Shown here piece after piece: positions 45,655-56,357 of a stretch of DNA of 64,000 nucleotides (position 1 is the first letter of the stretch; every line of letters begins with the position of its first letter). The notes below the pieces were generated by a model. It was given only the letters and a program-made list of their open reading frames with translations. It was not told the origin of the DNA and made no database searches. The DNA lies in the NCBI GenBank assembly GCA_963580455.1, contig OY756960.1, forward strand, positions 27,897,238-27,961,237, read 5' to 3'. The DNA comes from Euonymus europaeus. Taxonomy: Eukaryota; Streptophyta; Magnoliopsida; Celastrales; Celastraceae. Both the position numbers and the translations under genes were made by a program.

Positions 45655-48489
45655 TTACAAGTTCATTTTCCAGTGTTCATCATTCCTTCCCTTTTCATCT
45701 CCATAAACCCACTGCTCTTCCTCTCCCTTTTGTTCTGTCCCACCACTACCATCCATACTTGATATTGAAACTTTTCTCCAGTTGCACCACATCCTTACCA
45801 TTATATAAATCATGACCATACATATCACAGTGGAAGTAAAGACAATGGCCACTATTATACCCACAACTGCAGTATCAGAAAGTCTCTCTCTCACTTGTCC
45901 TGATGTCTCCAGACACGATAGTAACGGTGGGCCGCACAGCTTCTCATTACCATAGAAAGAACTTAGTGGGAATCCTGAAAAAGTAGAAGGAAGTTGGCCC
46001 TCGAGATGATCATTATATGACAGGTTTAGCATGTGAAGGCTAGTCAGCATTCCCAGTGAAGAAGGTAATTCTCCTTGGAATTGATTGAAGGAGAGGTTCA
46101 ATCTTTCCAATTTCAAGAGGTTTCCTAGAGATGGTGGGATTTCCCCTGACAATAGATTCTTACTCAGATCCAATATCACCTGCAATTCGGTTAGTCTTCC
46201 AAGCTCAGCTGGGATTGAACCGGACAAGTAGTTCTCCGAAAGCCTCAGTTCGAAAAGCTTCTTGCATTGCTGAATTGTTGAAGGAATAGAACCTGAAAGG
46301 TTGTTTCTTTGCAGATTGAGTACATTGAGAGCAGAAAGGTTTCCAATCTCTGGTGGAATGTTGCCTGAAAGGTTGTTGCTATGGAGAGAGAGTTTAAGCA
46401 ATCTTGAGCAGTTTCCAAGCTCTGGAGGCACTGTTCCATGAAAATTGTTGCATGAGAGGTCCAACTCCCCAAGTTTCTGTAACCTAGCAAACCAAGCTGG
46501 CATTGTTCCTGAAAACTGGTTTTTGTTAAGCAGGAGGTGCTCAAGTTTATAACAGCTTGAAAGCTTGGGACCTACTTCTCCCGTGAGATTGTTGAATGAT
46601 AAATCAAGAAAATTGAGTTCTGTCAGTTGGACAAACTCGGAAGGAATGCTGCCAGTAAGATGATTGTGTGCAAGGCGGATGCGGCTCAAGTTTCTGGACC
46701 TGGCTAGTGCGGAAGGAATAAGACCGGAGAAGCTATTATTGGTCAAGTCTAATGCAGTCAGAGAATTGGAGCCAGTAAGAGGAGACAGAGTTCCACTGAA
46801 CCTGTTGTGAGAGAAATTGATGATTTTGAGCTTTTTGACAAGGTAGAGAGATGCAGGGAGAGCACCTTCAAAGGAGTTATTGTAGAGAGTAATCTTGTTA
46901 ATCTCCGAAAGAAATCTGAATGTTGGCGGCAGTGATCCAGTGAGATTGTTATCAGCCAAGGCCAATATCTGAAGATTTTTGCAGTAGCCCAAGCTAGGAG
47001 GAATAGGACCTGACAACTCATTCTGCCTCAATTGAAGCATGACTAGATTTTTAAGCCTCCCAATAGTTGCAGGAATGGACCCTATTAAATGGTTTCCAAA
47101 TAAATCAATCTCAGTTAAGCTAGAGCAGTTTGTCAACTCTCTTGGAATTTTTCCTGACAACTGGTTATCGTAGAGGTAGATGGTGGTCAACCTCTGAAGC
47201 TTGCCGAATTCTGATGGAATTCTCCCTGTGATCATGTTCTCAAACATAGAAAGAGTCTCGAGGTTGCTCAGGTTTCCAATTTCAGGAGGTAAACTTCCAC
47301 TAAAGCTGTTGCTGTTTAGTACAAGATCTGTTAAATCCTTTAGGTTGTCCAAACCTGCAGATGGTAGCTTTCCTTCAAAGCTGTTATCAGAAAGGTCTAG
47401 TTGTTGGAGAGACAAGCAGTTCAGTAGCTCCAAAGGGAATTCCCCAGAGAACTTATTTCGTGCTAGGAAAAGTTGTCTCAGCTTTGAATTACTGAGGCAG
47501 AAGTTGCTTGGAATGCTGCCAGTCAATGAATTGCCAGACAAAACCAGAGTTTCAAGATTCTTCAACTTGGTGTTGAGAAGGATTATATTCCCTGAAATGT
47601 TATTTTCTGATAAGTCAAGTGTCTCAAGCTGAACCATTTGGTTAATCTCTGAAGGAATTTCACCGTTCAATCTATTGCCAAGCAAATTCAAGTACTTCAA
47701 GTTGGAGAGATGACTTGACTCAATAGGAATTGATCCAGAAAGGGTGTTATTGGCCAGATTTAATACTTGAAGTGAGACTAGCTTCCCCATTGAAGCAGGA
47801 ATACCTCCTTCAAGCCTGTTGTTTGATGCAGAAAAAAATTGAAGCTCTGAGCAGCCATGGATCTCTTCAGGTATGAAACCACTGAGACTGTTAAACTGCA
47901 AGTCAAGCGATATCAGATGCTTCAAGTAACCAATCTTAACTGGAAAACTTCCATTTAACTGGCAATAGCCAAGACCCAAGACTTGTAATTCGGACAAATT
48001 GCCAATACTAGACGGGATTTCACCTGATAGCAAGTTATCTCCTATTCTCAGAACTTGCAAAGTCTTAAGAAGTCCTATCTCAGCGGGAATCTGGCCGGAG
48101 AGATAATTCGAGTATAGCAGCAGAATCCTTAGATTTTGAAGCTGTCCAAGCTCAATGGGGATCGATCCAGTGATGGAATTCGAGGAAAAATCAAGTATCT
48201 CAAGTGAAGTTAGATACCGAAACTCGCGAGAAATGATACCTGATAATCCTGACCCTGATAGGTTCAAGCCCACAAGATGTGCATCATCATATGAGCATGC
48301 CAGTCCATTCCAACTGCACATGTCAGCTCTAGGAGACCAGTTGTCTAGTACTCCTAGAGTATCAAAAAGTTCTGATTTGATCCTCTGAAGCCCGTTGAAG
48401 TCAGTTGAATTATCTCCAAAGGTAATGGCAAGAACTGTACAAAACATTGTCAAAAGCAGCATCATAAGAGACATTTGAAGGCTGTCCAT
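45655..48489 (-). CDS. LRR receptor-like protein without kinase (GSO1/SGN3-like ectodomain)
   Basis: A single 944-codon exon. In order: signal peptide (about 1-25); an N-terminal LRR cap with MCSWNGLACS (about 30-68); about 30 plant-type LRRs of 24 residues (LxxLxxLxLSxNxLSGxIPxxIGxL) to about residue 830; a C-terminal cap with CGPPLLSC; one transmembrane helix (about 873-898, GIIVAIVFTSTVICMVMIYI); and a 46-residue cytosolic tail with no kinase. LRR order and phrases such as GYCQLNGSFP, NLANNTLSGSIP, LRQNELSGPIP and LDLSKNLLSGEIP resemble GSO1/GSO2, the receptors for CIF peptides in barrier formation. Those are about 1,250 aa with a kinase. The tail is acidic and ends at a normal stop, and no kinase remnant follows downstream. 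It should therefore act as a receptor-like protein that needs a partner kinase, or as a decoy. Confidence 0.9.
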   Translation of the reverse strand: MDSLQMSLMMLLLTMFCTVLAITFGDNSTDFNGLQRIKSELFDTLGVLDNWSPRADMCSWNGLACSYDDAHLVGLNLSGSGLSGIISREFRYLTSLEILDFSSNSITGSIPIELGQLQNLRILLLYSNYLSGQIPAEIGLLKTLQVLRIGDNLLSGEIPSSIGNLSELQVLGLGYCQLNGSFPVKIGYLKHLISLDLQFNSLSGFIPEEIHGCSELQFFSASNNRLEGGIPASMGKLVSLQVLNLANNTLSGSIPIESSHLSNLKYLNLLGNRLNGEIPSEINQMVQLETLDLSENNISGNIILLNTKLKNLETLVLSGNSLTGSIPSNFCLSNSKLRQLFLARNKFSGEFPLELLNCLSLQQLDLSDNSFEGKLPSAGLDNLKDLTDLVLNSNSFSGSLPPEIGNLSNLETLSMFENMITGRIPSEFGKLQRLTTIYLYDNQLSGKIPRELTNCSSLTEIDLFGNHLIGSIPATIGRLKNLVMLQLRQNELSGPIPPSLGYCKNLQILALADNNLTGSLPPTFRFLSEINKITLYNNSFEGALPASLYLVKKLKIINFSHNRFSGTLSPLTGSNSLTALDLTNNSFSGLIPSALARSRNLSRIRLAHNHLTGSIPSEFVQLTELNFLDLSFNNLTGEVGPKLSSCYKLEHLLLNKNQFSGTMPAWFARLQKLGELDLSCNNFHGTVPPELGNCSRLLKLSLHSNNLSGNIPPEIGNLSALNVLNLQRNNLSGSIPSTIQQCKKLFELRLSENYLSGSIPAELGRLTELQVILDLSKNLLSGEIPPSLGNLLKLERLNLSFNQFQGELPSSLGMLTSLHMLNLSYNDHLEGQLPSTFSGFPLSSFYGNEKLCGPPLLSCLETSGQVRERLSDTAVVGIIVAIVFTSTVICMVMIYIMVRMWCNWRKVSISSMDGSGGTEQKGEEEQWVYGDEKGRNDEHWKMNL

Positions 48490-51482
48490 GTTGAGAATGC
48501 GCGTCCAAGATCAATATCAAACAAAAATCATCGGCTATGTGACATGGCGGACTCAGTAATTCTGGAGCTCAAAGTCCATGCTGAAAGAAAAGGAAAGAAC
48601 AAGCAAGAAAAGGTCAGGTTCAACTGAATGAGCTGATCAAAAGGAAAGAGGAGATGGAACAGGAACCAAAAGAGTCAATTTGAAAGAGAGATGCGCACTT
48701 TAAACTTCCTGGTTGATGGGAGCTTGGTGTACTATAAATAGTTCTGCTGAAGTAGACCTGCCTAATCATGTTGCATATAAAGTTCACTGTAGAGCATCAA
48801 TAGAAACTGAGGGTCTAACCACAAAGTGATTTGGACAGACGACTTTTGCCTTCTCCAATTTTGTTAATAGGCATGCTTAATTATATTCCCTTTACTCGGT
48901 CAATCATGGAACATTGTAACATGTTTCAGTAGCTTGTAAGAAGCTGGTATGGAGATAAAATGAAATTATGGGGGTCTAACCACAAAGTGATTTGGACAGA
49001 CAGTTTTGCCTTCTCCAGTTTTGTTAATAGGCATGTTTGATTAAATTCCCTTTAGTCAGGCAATCATGCAACATTGTAACATGTTTCAGTAGCTTGTAAG
49101 AAGCGGGTATGGAGATAAGATGAAATTATGGGTGTTGACCTTCAAAAAGTTGGGTAAAGAACCACCTAGGGTTAGCAGAAATACTCCCTCTACGCTCATT
49201 TTTGGCAACATATTAACAACAGTATATGCTACATAAACAATACCTTTTCATGTTAATATTCACGTAAGCACATTTAATATCTTATTAGAATCATTCCAAA
49301 ATGTTTAGTAGCATTTGACTTTGAAGGAGATGCATGTCCATCAAACTTCAACCTTTGTCAACTAGATGGCTTTCACTATATTAGGTTGCTTCCAATGGAG
49401 CATAAAGGACAAGAAGCGTGCTGTCTGCACGGTCCAGGTTTGGTTAATAACACCTATATGTAGCCATTGACAAGATTCAAATCATCAGAAACAAATGACG
49501 ATGAGAATTGGAGATGATTGTTTCTATGGCCTAATCAGACATGTTTAAATATTTCTAGATTTGTGCTCGTCATCCTTGCACAAGGGCATCCTACTCTACT
49601 CTGTATCATTCCTAAACCCTAAACTCGAAATTGTCATCCTTAATTGAACAAGTTAACCTTTGAGGGCATAACCTTTAGTTTACTCCAGTCAAGAATAACA
49701 AATTTAGATTTGTCCTAATGAGGTCTTCAAGGATATTCAAATTTTTATTAGTCCTTAACCTTTTTCTTCTTCCTTACTCTGCATGTGTTCTTCTTCAACC
49801 TCAACTACCTAATACCAAGTTAGTTTAAAGGAAGAAAACAGAAGAGCAAAACAACCACAATCAATCATCAATCTTACAGCAGAGACCAATTCACTTTTTC
49901 TCCATATTCAAACACAAAGCAGAGCCAACAGAGCCATGTGAGGTTTTTCTAATTATATATATCCAATGGAATAATAGTTGTTAGTAAACTATAAGATAGA
50001 TGTGGAAGAATGGGAGGAGATTCTTCTACAAAAAGACCCAAATATATAGGACAAGGAAGTCCATTGGATTTTCTTTGATAGCTACTCTGATTGATTTTCA
50101 GTGATAGCCTTTTTTATTCTTCACCTTTACTTAATCTCCCAAGTTTTAAGCAGAGGCAACTGATATGAACTCCAACAGCTCTGTCCCATCAAAATCTCCA
50201 TACAAGGAATCAAAAAAGCATACTAGCATCCTACCTGGACCATTTGCAACCCAAAGCGACCGTAACTTGCACTCTGGCTTTTGCCCTGAATTGCAACATT
50301 ACCTAAGTGCCTATGTAACTTTATTTTTCTCTGTACCCTATGAAGAAGTGATGAATTACAATCTACCAGTCAAAAATATCTACCTGATGCAATGCTTTTA
50401 ACTATCATCAAAATATCTCCAGAACATGATTTCTATCATGCAATAATGCATATGCAGCAGTTATGTAAAATTCATCAAGTATAATCCATTTGACATTCTC
50501 TATGTACCTCTATTATATTTTCTGGATAGCGACAGCAGATACTTTTTCATATTGCGCAAAAGACAGATTAGGATCTACTTGTCCAGAGAATTATGCAAAG
50601 TCCATAGAAAAAATGGTTCAATCAATTGGAACTTTTTCCAACTCATACCTAATTCCAGAATTTTTCATGTAATATGCTACTTCACGTACGATGCATAAGG
50701 AATGTTATCAAAAATACCAACTACTACAGTTTTCAGCCTTCAACACGCAAAGGATAATAACAAAGACATAAATCCAAAGGAGAAGGTACATGTAATGCTG
50801 AAGATGGAATGGGGAACAAATATTACGAAAAACAAATTCTGATAGAAATTATAAATATTTAATGCATGAGAAACTAGTTCTAGCCAAAGTAGCAAAGCGG
50901 ATAAAGTTTTACGCAAACAGTGAATTGTCGTAGATGCATCTATACGTATATCTATATATACCTTCCATGTGTGCTAACACCGACCCTTCCATCTCTTTTG
51001 CTTCTTTACCATGTACGCTGTGCAAGAAAAGAATATACATAAGCACGGATGTGCAAATCACAACATTATCAAGCCTTTTTGCCTCTGCCTTAAAAAAAAT
51101 CGGGGCTTGACATACCAAATCATCTTATCGAGAAATGTGTAATACATACAAATCAACCGCCAGTGACAAATCTTTCATGCAACTAGTTTTGGAGAGTTGG
51201 ATCGTTCATGACAATCCTGAATTTTCCAAATTAAAAACCATGGCTGGTATGGCTGGCAATCTCACAAGATAGGGAGTAACAAATCTTGGCATTTCTAATT
51301 ATGCAAGAAACAATGAGAAGATGCTCAAACAAGTTTCTCAAAAGAGAAACAATACAATTGGGATCTCACTTGGAACAAAAATTAATTACAAAAAGCTAAA
51401 AAATCAGAATCTCTTCGTCAACTAGTTGTAACCTTTCTCCAATAGGTAATTGGCATTCAGTCTCACCCAAAACTTCCATAAT
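48490..51482. other. LRR gene upstream region and intergenic DNA
   Basis: About 3 kb. A 161-bp tandem duplication lies at 48811-49132, 320-640 bases upstream of the LRR start codon. A TATA-like TATTTATAG (minus strand) is at about 48732. The rest is AT-rich, with no protein I can defend; a 78-codon frame at 50165 has no family resemblance. Confidence 0.5.
48811..49132. repeat. 161-bp tandem duplication upstream of the LRR gene
   Basis: Copies at 48811-48971 and 48972-49132 share most of their bases, including GGGTCTAACCACAAAGTGAT at the start and TGAAATTATGGG at the end. They differ by a few substitutions and small gaps. They lie in the putative promoter of the receptor gene. Confidence 0.88.
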
Positions 51483-54306
51483 CTAGATCAGATTCGCCCT
51501 CTTTAGGAACCTTATAGTTCTACAATAATAGGGCCATATGGACTCCACAAAATCGAGGTACATCTCCACCGCCCGCTCCTTCAGTTCTTCCTTCTTTCTT
51601 CTCAATAGCTCTTTGTGGTTTTTCTTTATGTTTACTAAAGGATCCCAAACACAAGCCCCTACATCTCCCTTGAGCTTCCCCTGCACAACATATCTATATG
51701 CAACCAAGTAGTATGCAGGTAAGTTCTTAATAACTAAAACAGTCTGCCTAAAGGTGAAGACATAGAGTGCACACAATGCCTGAAACATCTTGATGTAAAG
51801 AGCAACAATCAAGGGACCCAAAACCCACAAAGGAGTCAACTCCTTCAACACATCAGCTCCATGAATCACATAAACAGCAACCACACATGGGATGCTGCAA
51901 ATAATAGTAGAGTAATTAGAAGCAGCCAACAAATTCCTTAAGCTTTGCATATATCAAAGTACACAATATAATAACAGGAATCAATGTAAAAGGGAACTCA
52001 ATGTCCATTACAGAAGTGTAATCCTTCATGAATGAAAGCAAATTGAGTATCCTCGAGTGAAAAACTCGTACATAGAGACCATACATCACACACACACACA
52101 GAGAAAGAGAGAGACCTACAAGTCGTACATTAGGTATAATGATATCAAGTTTGTTATGATCTAGACCCAAAAAATCTCAGAGTCCAAAAAAGTAAATAAA
52201 TATTACAAAATAACGAGGAACTGTTAATTGACTTCCAACATCTGTAGGCAGAATAAAAATTCAAACTGATAGGATGTGCAAGAGATTGAGCAAAGCACGA
52301 ACTGATAAAAGAATAATCTTCAAGATCTGTGTCTTCTCTTACCTTCAAATCTACACTCGAGAAATATCACATTTAAGAAATTCAAAATTGAGAGAAATGA
52401 TATGGTGGGGGGTGTAGAAAGCCAGAAAGGAAGAAAGCAGAAACCATTGAGCTTACAATATCAACAGAGGTATCTTTATTGTTGCATTGATTCCCAAAAA
52501 GTACTGCCAATAAGTCTTCTGAAGCTCATTTGTTCCTTTGTTTTGAGAGGCATTTTGAGTTTGTGATATTTCACTTGGAGGGAGTCGTTCCAGAATTTCA
52601 TCCTCTGCTTGACTTGGTGAATGTGTGTGCAACATTGTCAACCACTTCTTGAATAATTTATGAATTGCTGGTGATCCTGCAATTGTCTCATTTGCTTCAG
52701 AAGTATAAGAAACAGGAGCATTGTGCACCTTTGGAGACTCCATCATGCTCTCTCCCGTCTCTTTTGGAACATAAGAAAGTTTAGGAGAATTTTTGGGAAC
52801 TTTTGATCCATTTGCGCTGCTTCCTGATTTATCATTTCGTGTATTGCCTTTAAAGGATAAAATTCTTAAAGCATTAAATTCCAATCCACATGAACATGAA
52901 GCCCCTACACTGTGGAAACAACTTAAATGAATTAAACTGTTTTACCACAGGTAATATTAAAATGAAGAGTGAATTTCAGGGGACAATGGCAGCATAAAAC
53001 TGATGAGGTACCAAAAGGTAGTAATTTTATATGTTATAAACAAGCTTGATATCAAAGCACATACAAGTAGCAAGAATAATTCAATTCATCCAATAAAACT
53101 GTGTCCTCTCCCGCAAAATCCCCCAACACCTCATTTTTCTTTCATTGATTTTCAGGCAGGTACCCATAAATAACCAGTCAGTTCCTTCCAATTACGCTAC
53201 ATCGCACACTAAGCAATACTCATGTGGATAGGACAAGTAATATTCAAGAAATTTGAATGGATAGATTACAAGAGACAACATCTAACAATTTAAGTTCAAT
53301 AACCAACAGATAGAAACTAAACATAAGAAAAGTTCTCACCATGTACACAATTTGTGTTTCAATGAGAAACACCTTCCACTTCTTCCCGGAATCGAAATTG
53401 TACCTGTACATTGCTTCCATTTCACCCATTTTCGCAATGATACAGGCCTTGAGGGAAATGTTGCATAAGAACCCTGATATGAAGAAGAAGAAAAAGACTT
53501 ATAAAATCAGATATAATGAAATGAGAAATCCGAATAAAATATCTCATATGCTTGTAAATCACTGGGTGTAATTAGAATTAGAAAGAAACGTAAACATATA
53601 ACTAGATGCCCATGCAAAAGAATTTTTCTTTCATGTAATCCTTATTTTGGTTTATATAACTTGAAAAGAAAATGCTCACATCACTTAGAAGTTAGAAAAA
53701 GTAAATGACACATGGTAATTTAACGTTTTTAACATATATATACAGTACAAGTAATTGACCATATTCAACCAATACTCTAATAATGTTGATTAGCAGTGCA
53801 CTTTATTCTATAATTTAGAAAGAGAAGCATAGTATGAGTTAGAAGCAATCACCTAAGAAACTAGCACATTTCACTAAATATTGAGTACTTCTCCCAGGTT
53901 GAAGATAAACGGTAAAGAATCAAGATATGCCATAAAAAAACCAAAGATTGCCGTCATATGGGAAGTGACCCAACACTAGTTGACCCTGAACTTTTATGTT
54001 CTTCAACAACAATGCATACAAATGATTTTCAATTTCATTTAAGAATGGAAATACATGCTCTTCAAAGAATGGAAAAAATCGGAAGTCATAAGCTCCATTA
54101 AAATCTCAGTTCCATAAAATGCATAGAAGCATACACAAACCGGCGGTCAATGTCTACACAAAAACATGCCAGCACACATGAACTCAGATATAGATAGAAT
54201 AACTAGTTTCCATTAAAAAAGATAAAAAAGAAGAAGATAAAAAGAGTAATCAGTCATCAACACTTGGAGAAATTACCTGCACTTGATGGGTCACCAAAGC
54301 CATCAT
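51483..54306 (-). CDS. EMB2759: EMB2759-like membrane protein
   Basis: A conserved plant protein; the Arabidopsis relative is known from an embryo-lethal mutant, and its biochemical role is unknown to me. Four exons close in phase: 54306-54277, 53473-53340, 52909-52457 and 51894-51483, for 342 aa. The N-terminus (MMALVTHQVQ, then a Ser/Arg/Lys-rich stretch to about residue 60) looks like a plastid transit peptide. A low-complexity Ser/Asn-rich linker follows. The conserved C-terminal half begins LQKTYWQYFLGINA and has at least three hydrophobic segments: PLLIF-IPCVVAVYVI, LWVLGPLIVALYIKMFQALCALYVF and LPAYYLVAYRYVV. It ends SIWPYYCRTIRFLKRANLI. The match to EMB2759 rests on this C-terminal half from memory. 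The two 5' exons are inferred from phase and splice sites. Confidence 0.72.
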
Positions 54307-54925
54307 CCTCCTTCAAGCACTCTCTCATTTAGTAAAGGAGGCCTAGTTCAACAAACAAGAAGATTATAACCACCACTTCTTCCAATGATAGAAAACCAAA
54401 ATCCACAGTTCCAACAAACAATACACAATAGACGGTAAAAGAATATTGCCTAAAAGTCACACTATCAATATAGTACCGTAAAATCTAAAATGATAAACAT
54501 TTTTTACATCACAAACATAAATTTGCTAAATCACCAATATCTGAAAACTTCAAATGTTAGAAGGTAAGTGTGAGACAAATGTGAGTAGCATACATTTGCA
54601 AAATAACATCACAAGCATACATGCTTAATTGGAGGGAAAAAGAGAAAACAAACTAACAGATGTATAACAGTAATTGAAACCTCGGTTAACACCATTTACT
54701 TTAATTTTCTTTCCCAAAACTTAAGAAGCTTGATTATCCTCCCACCTCTCCTGAACTTCCACTGTAACCAAACACCAATCCAAAAAAAAAAAAAAACCAC
54801 AAAGCTAAACATTCAAATTTAGACCAAAAGAAAAAAGGATAACAGAGACTATGAAGATAAAATACTGACCTGTGCCCCAGAATTCATGGGCTCTCCTAAC
54901 AGCCACCGCTTAGAAGGAAGTGCAG
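54307..54925 (-). other. EMB2759-like 5' leader with leader intron
   Basis: A leader exon near 54925-54870 ends at the donor CACAG/GTCAGT. The next exon opens after TAG at 54343 and runs into the coding start at 54306. Joined, they hold an 11-codon upstream frame from 54887 to 54325. This is predicted from splice motifs only. Confidence 0.45.
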
Positions 54926-56357
54926 CTTAATTGGGGTGGAATCGGAAAAATAAAGGTAGATGATCAAACAAAAACGTTTGACATGTAATAACGACCGATA
55001 AGAAGAAACAATGATAGAATTTCTATAAATAGAACGGACAGAGAATAATAATGACTCCTTCGGAATTCGATGGTGAATTTAGGGTTTATAAAAAAAAGAG
55101 GAGGTGGGGTGGGTTTAGTTTTTACTGTGCACAGAAACCAGAAAGGAAGGTAAAACTTAAAAAGACAGGTTTTGACTTTTTTTCCTTTCGAGTTTGGCAC
55201 CCCAAAAAAAAAATCATAAATCAATACATTGAGGCAGCACAAAATTGAAAGTTTTTACATTACTACGAAAAGATAAAATCCGTGATCAGTGGAGTTGATG
55301 AAACTATAAAGAAATTTATTTTTATAAACGAACGGTTGTTTGCTTTCACCTTCTTTTTTAGGTTGTGTTTGATAAGAATATAATGATTATAAGTGTGATA
55401 AAAATATCTAGATAAATAAATATTTATATTTGATAAATATGTATATTGTTTGTTCGAATAATTTTTTTAGCTAATTTTATTTATATTTTAGATGTAATGA
55501 TTACTCTGCTAATACACATTACTGTTATCAAACGAACCACAAAATAAAATTTTTGAATTTTTTTAAAAAATAAATGGAGGAAAAAGGTGAAAAGCACAAA
55601 GGATTTGCTGACTAAAAAAAAAAAGGACCGTGCCAAAGGTTCTACACTCTCATATCGGCCCTATGCCATGATGAAGTCCAATACGACCGTATTATACAGC
55701 TTGTGAAATGTTAAATGTGAATCAAATTAAATATCAACATTTATAATTAATGATTAAAATATATGTGACATAAATTAAGAATAAAATGGGAGAAAATTAG
55801 TCGAATGAAATATGTCTGCACCATTACAAGCAGCACTTGTCAGAAAAGTAATTCAAGAAGCACCGAGTTAATTTGACTGCTTCAGTTTCATTGCATCGAG
55901 GAAATTTGCTTAAATGGACAAATGCCTCGATCGATGACTTAGGCAACCATTCACCTGATGTTGTCAAAAGGTCGTGGTTGACTGCTTTTCTAGCAAAAGA
56001 CACGACACAAGAAGTAAAGAAACACAAGATTTCTATAGCAACCAAACCGTGACCCAATTACAATGTTCAAATTAGTACAATAAAATAAGAAGAAAAATCA
56101 ACCCTATCAACTTGTCAGGATATTTTGGCCTCTGCATCATCAGCTTTCCTCTTGGTCCTGATAAACACTATCATCTATCAGATAATTCAACAACTCTGAA
56201 TACCTACTAGTAATTCAGTCATATTTACTGTCAAAAGTTAATGAAGGCCTGAATACCTGAGAACACAAGGTATCAAGACAGCGATTGTGTAGTAATATTC
56301 CGGCCCGGCGAGAATTGCATCACATATTTTTCCCCAACACAAATCATAGCCAGCTTA
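54926..56357. other. Intergenic DNA between EMB2759-like and MOS1
   Basis: AT-rich. It contains a weak inverted-repeat element (55361-55540) and the probable MOS1 3' UTR (about 56060-56357). No other gene is visible. Confidence 0.5.
55361..55540. repeat. Putative 180-bp MITE
   Basis: The left end GGTTGTGTTTGATAA and the right end TTATCAAACGAACCAC are roughly complementary; the inner 9 bases match perfectly and the outer ones poorly. The TGTTTGATA end also occurs in the small element at 31730. No clear target-site duplication. Confidence 0.35.

Noticed and set aside
47201..47632. 143-codon plus-strand frame opposite the LRR gene
   Set aside because: It is the antisense shadow of the repetitive LRR coding sequence.
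50165..50401. 78-codon plus-strand frame
   Set aside because: No family resemblance, no promoter or splice support.
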